Below, piece by piece: positions 29,502 to 37,333 of a stretch of 64,000 nt of DNA. Source of the stretch: Serratia nevei (lineage in GTDB: Bacteria; Pseudomonadota; Gammaproteobacteria; Enterobacterales; Enterobacteriaceae); assembly GCF_037948395.1 (NCBI RefSeq), contig NZ_CP149940.1, positions 2,790,001 through 2,854,000 of the forward strand, in the 5' to 3' direction. The position numbers and the translations under genes are program-made. The number at the start of each line of letters is the position of its first letter. Position 1 is the stretch's first letter. The notes below the pieces were generated by a model. It worked only from the letters and a program-made list of their open reading frames with translations, was not told where the DNA came from and did not search any database.

Positions 29502-30548
29502 TTACAGCAGCGGCTTTTCACCACGCTGCCACCAGCGCAACAGCAAGCGATCGACGCTTTCCACCGCGCTGCCGGTTAAGCGATCCATCAGGCGTTTGCG
29601 GCGCGTATAGCGCACGGCGATCACTTCGTGGTTGTCCAGCTCGGCGATCAGCAAGTCATCGCTGGTGCCGATGGCGTCGATCAGCCCCTTCTCTTTCGCC
29701 TGTGAACCGAACCAGTGCTCACCGGTGGCGACGCTGTCGATGTCCAGCGACGGGCGCTGCTCATGCACGAAGCGCTTGAACAGCTCGTGGGTTTCGTTCA
29801 GATCTTCGCGGAACTTCTCGCGCCCCTGCTCGGTGTTTTCGCCAAACAGCGTCAGCGTGCGTTTGAATTGCCCGGCAGTGTGCAGCTCCACGTCGATGTC
29901 GTTCTTCTTCAGCAGGCGGTGGAAGTTCGGGATCTGCGCCACCACGCCGATGGAGCCGATGATGGCGAACGGCGCCGCCACGATGCGATCCGCGACGCAG
30001 GCCATCATGTAGCCGCCGCTGGCCGCCACTTTATCCACCGCTACCGTCAGGCGAATGCCGCCTTTGCGCAGGCGCTCCAGCTGCGAGGCCGCCAGGCCGT
30101 AGCCGTGCACCACCCCGCCCGGGCTTTCCAGGCGCAACAGAACTTCATCCTGCGCCGACGCTACCGCCAGCACCGCCGAGATCTCTTCGCGCAGCGAGGT
30201 CACCTCGTGCGCGTCCATGCTGCCCTTGAAGTCCAGCACATACAGGCACGGCTTAGTCACTTCCACCGCGCCGGACTTGGCGCGCTGCTTCTTCAGCTTG
30301 TCGTCGGCCTTGGTCTGCTTCTTGAACTGTTTCAGCCAGACCTTCTGCTCGGCGGTATCCATACGCGCCAGGCGCATATCACGCTGCATCTCGCGATACT
30401 GTTCACCGAGATCGGTCAGCTGCAGCTCCCCTTTCTGGCGGTTCTTGCGTTGCCCCAAACTGACCGCCAGGATGGCCAACGCGGCGATGGCGAGCACCAC
30501 CGTGGCGACCTTGGCCAGAAACAGGCCATAAACAGATATAAACTCCAC
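29502..30548 (-). CDS. sohB: SohB, S49-family inner-membrane/periplasmic peptidase
   Basis: 348 residues (E. coli 349). N-terminal membrane helix (VATVVLAIAALAILAVSLG). S49 (SppA-like) protease domain from about 100; LRLESPGGVVHGYGLAA and DKVAASGGYMMACVAD carry the nucleophile Ser and oxyanion region (the latter Ser of ASGGYM). A Lys general base is expected near KRTLTLFGENTE. It was found as a multicopy suppressor of htrA loss in E. coli. Gene order topA-yciN-sohB-yciK is conserved. Confidence 0.95.
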   Translation of the reverse strand: MEFISVYGLFLAKVATVVLAIAALAILAVSLGQRKNRQKGELQLTDLGEQYREMQRDMRLARMDTAEQKVWLKQFKKQTKADDKLKKQRAKSGAVEVTKPCLYVLDFKGSMDAHEVTSLREEISAVLAVASAQDEVLLRLESPGGVVHGYGLAASQLERLRKGGIRLTVAVDKVAASGGYMMACVADRIVAAPFAIIGSIGVVAQIPNFHRLLKKNDIDVELHTAGQFKRTLTLFGENTEQGREKFREDLNETHELFKRFVHEQRPSLDIDSVATGEHWFGSQAKEKGLIDAIGTSDDLLIAELDNHEVIAVRYTRRKRLMDRLTGSAVESVDRLLLRWWQRGEKPLL

Positions 30549-30907
30549 AGATTCCGCCTTTATTTACAGGTTGTTAGTATGCTTCTTTCCATTTTAGCCA
30601 ACCGCAGCGGCTGCTGTCGCGGCTAAATGAAAATTCATTGCGCACGGATCATCACTATGGGGACGATTCAAGGCCGAACCAAGGCGCCGCCGCCGTGCTT
30701 TTGTTACAAAAGAATGCCATTTCAGCCTGCTACGCATTGAAAATGCCCACGGATTAAGGCATATAACACCCATTATTCATCAATACGATGAGACGGATTC
30801 GCTGCGCGGCCCGCAGACGGTCGAGCCTTCGCTCCCGCCCCGGCCGCGCGTTTCACCCTTGCTCCCCGATATTCACGGGAGAACAGCCACCCAGGCGAGG
30901 ATTTATC
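30549..30907. promoter_or_regulatory. Divergent sohB/yciK control region
   Basis: 359 bp without a supported gene. It contains a nested inverted repeat at 30593-30627 (TTTAGCC...GGCTAAA, inner CAGC-GGCT-GCTG) 45 bp upstream of sohB, and a perfect palindrome CTTTTGT-T-ACAAAAG at 30698-30712. The right 120 bp before yciK is GC-rich with GAGGA just before its GTG start. Confidence 0.45.
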
Positions 30908-31669
30908 GTGCATTACCAACCCAAACAAGATCTGCTCGAACAACGTATCATTTTGGTCACCGGCGCTGGCGACGGCATCGGCCGTGAAGCGGCGCTGACC
31001 TACGCGCGCTTCGGCGCTCAGTTGGTGCTGCTGGGGCGCACCGAGAGCAAGCTGCTGGCGGTACAACAAGAGATAGCGGCCCAGGGCGGCGCCCCGGCCT
31101 TAGTGGTGACACTGGACTTGCTGCACGCCACTCCGGAGCAATGCTGGCAGATAGCCGACGATCTGGCGAGCCAGATCCCCCGCCTTGACGGCGTTCTGCA
31201 CAACGCCGGCCTGCTCGGCGACATCGCGCCGATGGCCGACCTGTCGATGACCATGTGGCAAGAGGTGATGCAGGTTAACGTCAACGCCACCTTTATGCTG
31301 ACTCAGGCGCTGCTGCCGCTGCTGCTGAAATCCCACGCCGGTTCGCTGGTGTTCACCAGTTCCAGCGTCGGGCGCACCGGCCGCGCAGACTGGGGTGCCT
31401 ATGCGGTGTCGAAGTTCGCCACCGAGGGCATGATGCAGGTGTTGGCCGACGAGTATAAAAACCGCAATTTGCGGGTGAACTGCATCAATCCGGGCGGCAC
31501 CCGCACCAAAATGCGCGCATCTGCCTTCCCGCACGAAGACAAGAACAAGCTGAAAACCCCGGCCGATATCATGCCGCTGTATCTGTATCTGATGGGCGAA
31601 GACAGCCGCCGCAAAACCGGCATGAGCTTCGACGCGCAGCCGAACCGTAAACCCGGCGCGGCCGAATAA
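30908..31669 (+). CDS. yciK: YciK, short-chain dehydrogenase/reductase
   Basis: 253 residues. Start is GTG at 30908 (HYQPKQDLL as in E. coli YciK, GAGGA upstream); the frame runs back to an ATG at 30788 with no family support. SDR features: NAD(P) site TGAGDGIGREAA, HNAGLLGD, catalytic Ser in VFTSSSVG and Tyr-Lys in YAVSKFA, then INPGGTRTKMRA. Substrate unknown. btuR begins 13 bases after the stop, so they form an operon as in E. coli. Confidence 0.95.
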   Translation: MHYQPKQDLLEQRIILVTGAGDGIGREAALTYARFGAQLVLLGRTESKLLAVQQEIAAQGGAPALVVTLDLLHATPEQCWQIADDLASQIPRLDGVLHNAGLLGDIAPMADLSMTMWQEVMQVNVNATFMLTQALLPLLLKSHAGSLVFTSSSVGRTGRADWGAYAVSKFATEGMMQVLADEYKNRNLRVNCINPGGTRTKMRASAFPHEDKNKLKTPADIMPLYLYLMGEDSRRKTGMSFDAQPNRKPGAAE

Positions 31670-31682
31670 TAAGGAGCGTTTC

Positions 31683-32273
31683 ATGGCGGAAGATCGTCAT
31701 CAACAGCGCCAGCAGCGCCTGAAAGAACAGGTCGATGCCCGCATCGCCGCCGCGCAGGACACGCGCGGCCTGCTGCTGGTGTTTACCGGCAACGGCAAGG
31801 GTAAAACCACGGCCGCCTTCGGCACCGTCACCCGGGCGGTTGGCCACGGCATGCGCGCCGGGGTGATCCAGTTCATCAAGGGCGAGTGGCCCAATGGCGA
31901 AAAAAACCTGCTGCAGCAACACGGCGTTGAATTCCAGGTGATGGCCACCGGTTTTACCTGGGAGACGCAGAATAAAGCCGGTGATACCGCCGCCTGTCAG
32001 GCGGTGTGGCAGCACGGCAAACGCATGCTGGCCGACAGCAGCCTGGATCTGGTGCTGCTGGACGAAGTAACCTACATGCTGACCTATGGCTATCTGGAAC
32101 TGGAAGAGCTGAAGGCAGCGTTGCTGGAGCGCCCTGCGCACCAAACGGTGATCTTGACCGGGCGCGGTTGCCATCGCGATCTGCTGGAACTGGCGGATAC
32201 GGTCACGGAGATGCGGCCGGTGAAACACGCGTTCGATGCAGGCGTGAAGGCGCAACAGGGGATCGATTGGTAA
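31683..32273 (+). CDS. btuR: Cob(I)alamin adenosyltransferase BtuR/CobO
   Basis: 196 residues. It adenosylates corrinoids to make coenzyme B12 (ATP:co(I)rrinoid adenosyltransferase, CobA type). Modified P-loop GNGKGKTTAAFG at about residues 36-47 and the VLLDEVTYML segment. Basic N-terminal helix (HQQRQQRLKEQVDARI) as in the family. AAGGAG precedes the ATG. Co-transcribed with yciK. Converges on rluB with a shared hairpin. Confidence 0.95.
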   Translation: MAEDRHQQRQQRLKEQVDARIAAAQDTRGLLLVFTGNGKGKTTAAFGTVTRAVGHGMRAGVIQFIKGEWPNGEKNLLQQHGVEFQVMATGFTWETQNKAGDTAACQAVWQHGKRMLADSSLDLVLLDEVTYMLTYGYLELEELKAALLERPAHQTVILTGRGCHRDLLELADTVTEMRPVKHAFDAGVKAQQGIDW

Positions 32274-32304
32274 CAAAAAGTTCTGGCCCCGAACGGGGCC
32301 AGAA
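32274..32304 (-). terminator. rluB terminator
   Basis: TTCTGGCCCC-GAAC-GGGGCCAGAA 10-bp stem just past rluB's stop. AACAAAAAG on the left gives CTTTTTGTT on the - strand. On the + strand it also folds after btuR but lacks a T tract. Confidence 0.82.
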
Positions 32305-32311
32305 TGAGGGA

Positions 32312-33217
32312 TTAGCTGCGTTTGCTTGGCTTGCCCGGTTTACCCGGCTTGCTGCCTGGCGCACTGCGGCGGCCGCTGCCGGCCACCTGAGAGTGGCGCT
32401 TGACCGCGCGGCGGATCTGGTTGGCCTTCACGCGGCGGCGTTCACGCTCCACCGGCATTTTGCTGACCGTTTCCGGCTTCAATTCCACCAGCTCGCGCAG
32501 GTAGTTGATCGCCGGCAGATCCAGCTCGGCCCAGCCGCCGCGCGGCAGGCCTTTCGGCAGATCGATGTCGCCGTAGCGCACGCGGATCAGGCGGCTCACC
32601 TGCACACCCACCGCTTCCCACAGGCGACGCACTTCACGGTTACGGCCTTCGGTCAGGGTCACGTTGTACCACTGGTTGAGGCCTTCTCCGCCCTGGAAGC
32701 TGATGGTGCGGAAGGCGGCCGGGCCGTCTTCCAGCTGCACACCCTTGCTCAGCTGCTTCACTTTCGCATCGTCAACCTGGCCGAACACGCGTACCGCGTA
32801 CTCGCGCTCCACTTCACGGCTCGGGTGCATCAGACGGTTGGCCAGTTCGCCATCGGTGGTGAACAGCAGCAGACCGGAGGTGTTGACGTCCAGTCGCCCT
32901 ACCGCCACCCAGCGCGAACCGCGTAGCTTCGGCAAGCGATCGAACACCGTCGGGCGGCCTTCAGGATCGCTGCGGGTACACAGCTCGCCTTCCGGTTTGT
33001 AGTAAGCCAGCACCCGGCAAACCACCTCTTCGGATTCTTTGATCGACAGGACATGACCGTCCAGACGAATTTTCATCGCCGGCGTCACTTCAACGCGATC
33101 GCCCAGCTTGGCGACCTTGCCGTCGACGCTGACGCGCCCGGCTTCAATCATGGTTTCGATTTCACGACGCGAGCCATGCCCGGCGCGCGCTAAAACTTTC
33201 TGTAACTTTTCGCTCAT
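32312..33217 (-). CDS. rluB: 23S rRNA pseudouridine(2605) synthase RluB
   Basis: 301 residues. Start ATG 33217 ([19 protein letters not shown], preceded by GAGGT); the frame extends upstream to 33376 without homologue support. S4 RNA-binding domain at about 1-60, then the RsuA-type catalytic domain with Asp in [14 protein letters not shown]. It makes pseudouridine 2605 in 23S rRNA. The C-terminal tail is basic and low-complexity ([19 protein letters not shown]), which varies among species. Placement beside btuR is conserved. Confidence 0.95.
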   Translation of the reverse strand: MSEKLQKVLARAGHGSRREIETMIEAGRVSVDGKVAKLGDRVEVTPAMKIRLDGHVLSIKESEEVVCRVLAYYKPEGELCTRSDPEGRPTVFDRLPKLRGSRWVAVGRLDVNTSGLLLFTTDGELANRLMHPSREVEREYAVRVFGQVDDAKVKQLSKGVQLEDGPAAFRTISFQGGEGLNQWYNVTLTEGRNREVRRLWEAVGVQVSRLIRVRYGDIDLPKGLPRGGWAELDLPAINYLRELVELKPETVSKMPVERERRRVKANQIRRAVKRHSQVAGSGRRSAPGSKPGKPGKPSKRS

Positions 33218-33341
33218 TGAGCAACCTCTAATGTCGCCTTCACAGGCGTCGGGGGGATAACCGCCGCGGCCAAGCGCCACCACGGTAATAATACGTTTAT
33301 CAGGATCGAACCGCGCATTATACAGGCTTTCTAAGGTGTTG

Positions 33342-33364
33342 AAACCCACTTTATCGGTGGGTTT
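33342..33364 (-). terminator. Hairpin downstream of the DinB-like gene
   Basis: AAACCCAC-TTTATCG-GTGGGTTT 8-bp stem, 48 bases after the DinB-like stop. Weak T content on either side, so a modest terminator at best. Confidence 0.4.
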
Positions 33365-33412
33365 CGGCCACCGCATCTCCTGTCTGCGTTATGTTGGTAT
33401 AGCGTTCGACGA

Positions 33413-33907
33413 TTAAGCTACACCCCCATCGCGTACAAACACGGTCAAAACATCCTGTGGCGCTTTGACAGCACTTTCAGTAATCAGCCATCCCACCGCA
33501 CCACGGTGGTAGCAGCCATGGTGTTCAACGTGCGCCAACATTTCCCGTCGCAGCATATCCCCAGGGCCGCCGTCGACGAAGGTAAAATGAATGCGCTCAT
33601 CCAGTTGCGCTTCGCTCAGCGAAGCGATATACGCGAGGTAGCGACGATCGCTGGCCAACATCGCCTCTTCCAGCGCTTCCAACGTTGGGGTTTCTTGGGT
33701 GTTCAACGCCGTATAGCCATGGCGTTGTCCTTGCAAATTGGCGATAAAAATCTGATCGACGACATAGATATGATTCATCAAGCGAAGCATCAAATGACGC
33801 TGCTTAGGCCAAGCATCGGCGTCCACTTTTCGAATGGCGGCGAAGGCCTCCGCATCCGCCCATTGCTTATAATTGAACAGTTGCTCCAAGTGCTTTTTCA
33901 ATGACAT
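33413..33907 (-). CDS. DinB/YfiT-family putative metal-dependent protein
   Basis: 164 residues with the four-helix DinB fold pattern: an N-terminal YKQWADAEAFAAI helix, a conserved His in LMNHIYVVDQIF (about residue 45), and the C-terminal HVEHHGCYHRGAVGWLI with two or three candidate metal-binding His. Family members include DNA-damage-inducible DinB proteins of Gram-positive bacteria and thiol-S-transferases (bacillithiol or mycothiol dependent); the role here is unknown. It lies, with the next two genes, where E. coli has yciQ, so it belongs to an inserted segment. It is 63 bases after the dioxygenase-like gene in the same direction, so they could be co-transcribed. Confidence 0.75.
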   Translation of the reverse strand: MSLKKHLEQLFNYKQWADAEAFAAIRKVDADAWPKQRHLMLRLMNHIYVVDQIFIANLQGQRHGYTALNTQETPTLEALEEAMLASDRRYLAYIASLSEAQLDERIHFTFVDGGPGDMLRREMLAHVEHHGCYHRGAVGWLITESAVKAPQDVLTVFVRDGGVA

Positions 33908-33970
33908 TATGACCTCTTAATTCAGGGGTGCCGTAACGATTTCGACAGCCAGTATAATAGCGCCATCCTG

Positions 33971-34777
33971 TTATTTTAGGGCGATGGACAAAAAATCCTC
34001 CACCGCCCACAGCACCGCGTCGGGCCGTTCCAGAATGCCGAGGTGAGTACGAGCCTCCCCTAACCGTACCACGGAGAAAAACGGCTGCTCGGCGGCAAAT
34101 GCCTGCTGCTGCCGCAGATAGTCGTCGCGGCGATCCAACGAGTAAATATGCCGGCACGGCGGCGGCGCGCTCATTCCCGCCAGGCGTTGCAGCGGCGAGC
34201 CGAATTGCCGGTAGGCCTGTTCGATGGCCACACCGGCGGCACGCCAGAGCCGGTAATCTTCCTGCGCCATCTCGACCTCCAGATGGCGTTTGACCCGATC
34301 GTGGCGGATGCCGCCCTGCCAGAAGTCGAACAAGGCGTCGCGCGCCGCCAGCCACTGCTGCGGCTGCTGCATACGGCTCACCGCCGTAAAGAACGCCGGC
34401 TCCGGCTGCGTCATGATCCAGTCGAGAAACACCATGCCCCGTACCCGCTGCGGCAATGCTTCGGCCAGCGCCACCGCCAGCCAGCTGGCGTGCGCCACCG
34501 ACAGGGTGCTCACGTTGTCCAAACGCAGCGCCGTCAGCAGCTGACGCACATCTTCCAGCAAATCGTCCGCCGCCAGCGACATCCCCGCCGCTTTTGACGA
34601 CAGGCCGTGGCCGCGCCAATCGATGCTGATCACCCGATAGCGCTCGGCCGCCAAGGCGATAAACGGTTCGAATACGGTTTTCGGTTCGCACCAGCCGGGC
34701 AGCAACACCAGTGTGAGCGGCCCTGAGCCGATATCCTGATAGTCGAGCATCATGTTGGCGCTGTGAAATGCGGTCAT
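33971..34777 (-). CDS. Alpha/beta-hydrolase-fold protein resembling cofactor-free quinolone dioxygenases (HOD/QDO/AqdC)
   Basis: 268 residues, alpha/beta-hydrolase fold. It looks specifically like 1H-3-hydroxy-4-oxoquinaldine 2,4-dioxygenase (HOD), a cofactor-independent dioxygenase: LLPGWC (W29 = HOD W36), WRGHGLS, FLDWIMTQPEPAF (D119 = HOD D126), the GSPLQRL region and ARTHLGIL (H245 = HOD H251). Those residues and the catalytic His/Asp dyad are kept. The nucleophile elbow is VAHASW, so the family Ser (HOD S101) is Ala95, and there is no GxSxG serine. An ordinary esterase is therefore unlikely. Homology to HOD is from memory. The substrate, possibly a 4-quinolone such as an alkylquinolone signal, is inference. 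Confidence 0.7.
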   Translation of the reverse strand: MTAFHSANMMLDYQDIGSGPLTLVLLPGWCEPKTVFEPFIALAAERYRVISIDWRGHGLSSKAAGMSLAADDLLEDVRQLLTALRLDNVSTLSVAHASWLAVALAEALPQRVRGMVFLDWIMTQPEPAFFTAVSRMQQPQQWLAARDALFDFWQGGIRHDRVKRHLEVEMAQEDYRLWRAAGVAIEQAYRQFGSPLQRLAGMSAPPPCRHIYSLDRRDDYLRQQQAFAAEQPFFSVVRLGEARTHLGILERPDAVLWAVEDFLSIALK

Positions 34778-34925
34778 ATTACCTCCTGCGCGTCTCTCCC
34801 CGACCCGTTCGGGAAATACCGACGGGGATAAAGTGACAGCGCAGCAGGCATTGATCTATTGAAGTTCGTGCGGAAAGAGTCCGAGCGCACCTTATGAAAA
34901 AATGCGCACGAATTGGAATAGGAAC

Positions 34926-35285
34926 TTAATGGCGGACGCAGGGATAGGCGGCGCTTAACGCCAGCATGATCACCGACGGTGCGGAATAATGCAGCTGCTC
35001 AGGATGCTCGTTCAAATATTGCATCACCGCGTCGGCGGCTACGCCGATGCTCATCCCGGCTTCGGGGCAAATATTGCGATTGCCCTGCATGGAGTAGGTA
35101 TCGAATACGCCGGCGACGTATCCCATGAACATGCCGCCATTCAGCGCTTCGGCCACGGTGGCTTCACCGCTTTTATTTTTTACGTAACCGCCGGATTCCG
35201 CCAGCAAACCGCTGCCCGAATAAAACCCCGCATTTGCCATTGAGGAAAATAATAAGGCCGCTAAAAAAGAAACCTGTTTAATCAT
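34926..35285 (-). CDS. Rap1a/Tai-family periplasmic protein (T6SS immunity-like)
   Basis: 119 residues. Signal peptide ending about residue 19 (SSMANA|GF). The mature part has the Rap1a-family pattern: GSGLLAE..., FMGYVAGVFDTY, a Cys in NICPEAG (C73), ADAVMQYLNEHPEQLHYSAPS and a final Cys in AAYPC (C116), which would form the family disulphide. Rap1a and relatives in Serratia are immunity proteins against type VI amidase effectors. No effector gene is adjacent, so this is an orphan. The family also has non-T6SS members, so function is uncertain. Single-gene unit, 115 bp from yciO. Confidence 0.7.
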   Translation of the reverse strand: MIKQVSFLAALLFSSMANAGFYSGSGLLAESGGYVKNKSGEATVAEALNGGMFMGYVAGVFDTYSMQGNRNICPEAGMSIGVAADAVMQYLNEHPEQLHYSAPSVIMLALSAAYPCVRH

Positions 35286-35400
35286 TGCTGCGCATCCTGC
35301 CCATTATCAATTCTGAAGTATTCAAGAATAGCGGCTTTCAGGCGAAATAGCGTCGCTTCAGCCGATTTTCAGACAATGGGCAAGGTGGCAACAATTGACA

Positions 35401-36021
35401 TCAACGGAAAGGCGCCGCGTCACCCGCCCCTTCACGCACCACTTCCGGTGAGGATTCGGTCAGATCGATAACCGTCGTCGGCTGTTGGCCGAGGAAGCCG
35501 CCGTGGATCACCAGATCGACCACCTTGCCTAGATGATCGCTGATCTCTTCCGGATCGGACTCGGCAAAGTCATTGCCCGGCAGCATCAGCGTGGTGGACA
35601 TCATCGGCTCGTTCAACGCCTCCAGCAGCGCCAATGCGATCGGGTTCGACGGCACGCGCAGGCCGATGGTTTTGCGCTTGTCATTCATCAGACGGCGCGG
35701 CACTTCTTTGGTCGCTTTCAGAATAAAGGTGTAGTTGCCCGGCGTATTGTTTTTGATCAGGCGGAACGCCGTATTATCGACGTGCGCATAGGTCGACAGC
35801 TCGGAAAGATCGCGGCACATCAGGGTAAAGTTGTGGTTGCCGTCCAACTGACGGATGCGGCAAATGCGCTCCATCGCCGCCTTCTCTTCCAGCATGCAAC
35901 CCAGCGCATAGCCGGAATCGGTGGGATAAACGATCACCCCGCCCTTGCGCAGCACGTCAACCGCCTGGTTAATCAAACGCGGCTGCGGGTTGTCCGGGTG
36001 AATATAAAAAAGCTGACTCAT
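35401..36021 (-). CDS. yciO: YciO, Sua5/YrdC-family protein
   Basis: 206 residues as in E. coli YciO. Sua5/YrdC/YwlC domain with the nucleotide-binding segments YPTDSGYALGC and KNNTPGNYTFILKAT and VPSNPIALALLEAL. The related TsaC makes threonylcarbamoyl-AMP for tRNA t6A; YciO itself binds nucleotides and RNA but its role is less certain. It follows rnm (47 bp), the same order as in E. coli, and is likely co-transcribed. Confidence 0.93.
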   Translation of the reverse strand: MSQLFYIHPDNPQPRLINQAVDVLRKGGVIVYPTDSGYALGCMLEEKAAMERICRIRQLDGNHNFTLMCRDLSELSTYAHVDNTAFRLIKNNTPGNYTFILKATKEVPRRLMNDKRKTIGLRVPSNPIALALLEALNEPMMSTTLMLPGNDFAESDPEEISDHLGKVVDLVIHGGFLGQQPTTVIDLTESSPEVVREGAGDAAPFR

Positions 36022-36068
36022 GACTTGCTCCTAAAATGATGCCCGCGCGCGTTGCCACGCGCGTAAAA

Positions 36069-36950
36069 TCAGACCGCCTCGCCCGGCTGCGGCCAATCGC
36101 GCCACACCGGCTCGACGCCGCCCGGCAGCCACAGTTTGCGGCCCAGTTCGATCCACGAACAAGGCTGATGAAAATCAGAGCCTTGCGAGGCCAACAGGCG
36201 GTAGTCCTGGGCGTATTTCGCCAATTGCGAGCGCTCATGCGGCGCCTGCTGACACTGCGCCACTTCCATGGCGTCGCCGCCGTGTTCGGCGAAATACGCC
36301 AGCAAACGTTTCAGCCACTTCGCGGTCAGATCGTAACGGCCGGGATGTGCCATCACCGCCTGACCGCCCGATTGATGAATCGCATCAATGGCTTGTTCTA
36401 TTGTACACCACTGCGGCGGCACGTAACCGGTTTTGCCCTTGGCCAGGTATTTCTTGAACACCTGCGCCATGTTGTCCGCCACGCCTATCTCCACCAGGTA
36501 ACGGGCGAAATGGCCGCGGGTCACCGCACCGGCCCCCGCCAACCGCTGGGCGCCGGCATAGGCGTCGGGAATGCGCGCCTTGCCCAGACGCACGCCGATC
36601 TCCTGCGCACGGCGATTGCGGCGTTCGGTTTGTTCCGCCAATAGCGCCACCAGCGCCGGGTGCGCGACGTCCATGCCCAATCCAACGATATGGATCTCAT
36701 GATTTTCCCACAGCGTCGAGATTTCCACCCCGTTGACCAACCGCAGCGGCAACGCCTGCTCCGCAATGGCGGCGGCGGCCTCGGCCAACCCGGCGGTGGT
36801 ATCGTGATCGGTGATCGCCAGCACGCCCACGCGCATCTCGACCGCCCGCTGCACCAGCTGCGTCGGCGTCAGGTAGCCGTCGGAGGCGGTCGTGTGGCTG
36901 TGGAGGTCGTACAGAGTCAAAGCGGTCGATTGGGGGTTACTGTCTGTCAA
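36069..36950 (-). CDS. rnm: Rnm (TrpH/YciV), PHP-domain 5'-3' exoribonuclease
   Basis: 293 residues. Start is TTG at 36950: it gives exactly the E. coli length and N-terminal form ([24 protein letters not shown]); the ATG at 37109 lies in the trp promoter and is not used. Metal ligands of the PHP domain: YDLHSH, ITDHD, the His of GVEIST..HEIHIVG, MAHPGRY and GSDFH. E. coli Rnm processes 5' ends of rRNA and short RNAs. Divergent from trpE with the trp promoter between them. Expressed away from trp. The TTG start has only a weak GGA upstream. Confidence 0.9.
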   Translation of the reverse strand: MTDSNPQSTALTLYDLHSHTTASDGYLTPTQLVQRAVEMRVGVLAITDHDTTAGLAEAAAAIAEQALPLRLVNGVEISTLWENHEIHIVGLGMDVAHPALVALLAEQTERRNRRAQEIGVRLGKARIPDAYAGAQRLAGAGAVTRGHFARYLVEIGVADNMAQVFKKYLAKGKTGYVPPQWCTIEQAIDAIHQSGGQAVMAHPGRYDLTAKWLKRLLAYFAEHGGDAMEVAQCQQAPHERSQLAKYAQDYRLLASQGSDFHQPCSWIELGRKLWLPGGVEPVWRDWPQPGEAV

Positions 36951-37093
36951 AACGGCTATCCGGCAATGGCTTGGATTTCTATCATACCCGCGATCGGCGG
37001 CCGGACGGAAATCTATTCTGTCCTGGCCGCAGGCGCCAGGCGGATGATGAATAGAATTCACGCTAACCGCTAAAACATTGTGCAAAAAGAGGG

Positions 37094-37129
37094 TTGACTT
37101 TGCCGCCACGAACCAGTTAACTAGTACAC
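37094..37129 (+). promoter_or_regulatory. trp promoter and TrpR operator
   Basis: -35 TTGACT (37094-37099), 17-base spacer, -10 TTAACT (37117-37122). The operator GAACCAGTTAACTAGTACAC (37110-37129) overlaps the -10, matching the E. coli trp operator GAACTAGTTAACTAGTACGC at most positions. The arrangement fits TrpR repression when tryptophan is plentiful. Confidence 0.93.
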
Positions 37130-37181
37130 AAGTTCACGGCAACGGCCGTGTCAGATGAACGTTAACAGAGAGAGTCGGCAA

Positions 37182-37241
37182 ATGAACAAATATATTTCTC
37201 TTCACGGTTGGTGGCGTACCTCCCTCTTGCGGGCGGTGTAA
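37182..37241 (+). CDS. trpL: trp operon leader peptide
   Basis: 19 codons (MNKYISLHGWWRTSLLRAV) with tandem Trp codons at 37209-37214. The segment TGCGGGC (37228-37234) at its end can pair with the GCCCGCA of the terminator's left arm (37280-37286), giving the antiterminator. AGAGAG just upstream serves as a ribosome-binding site. Matches the known S. marcescens trp leader as I recall it. Confidence 0.95.
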   Translation: MNKYISLHGWWRTSLLRAV

Positions 37242-37278
37242 TCGCGCATAGCTGTCATCTGACAATGCAGATTTCCTG

Positions 37279-37304
37279 AGCCCGCACCTGATGCGGGCTT
37301 TTTT
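37279..37304 (+). terminator. trp attenuator
   Basis: AGCCCGCA-CCTGA-TGCGGGCT hairpin with TTTTT, ending 30 bp before trpE. It forms when the leader is translated without stalling. With ribosome stalling at the Trp codons the alternative pairing with 37228-37234 prevents it. Confidence 0.95.
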
Positions 37305-37333
37305 ATGGACAGAATTCACTGGAACCACCGATG

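Noticed and set aside
36951..37109. Upstream ATG extension of rnm
   Set aside because: It would run through the trp promoter and -35; homologue length fits the TTG at 36950.
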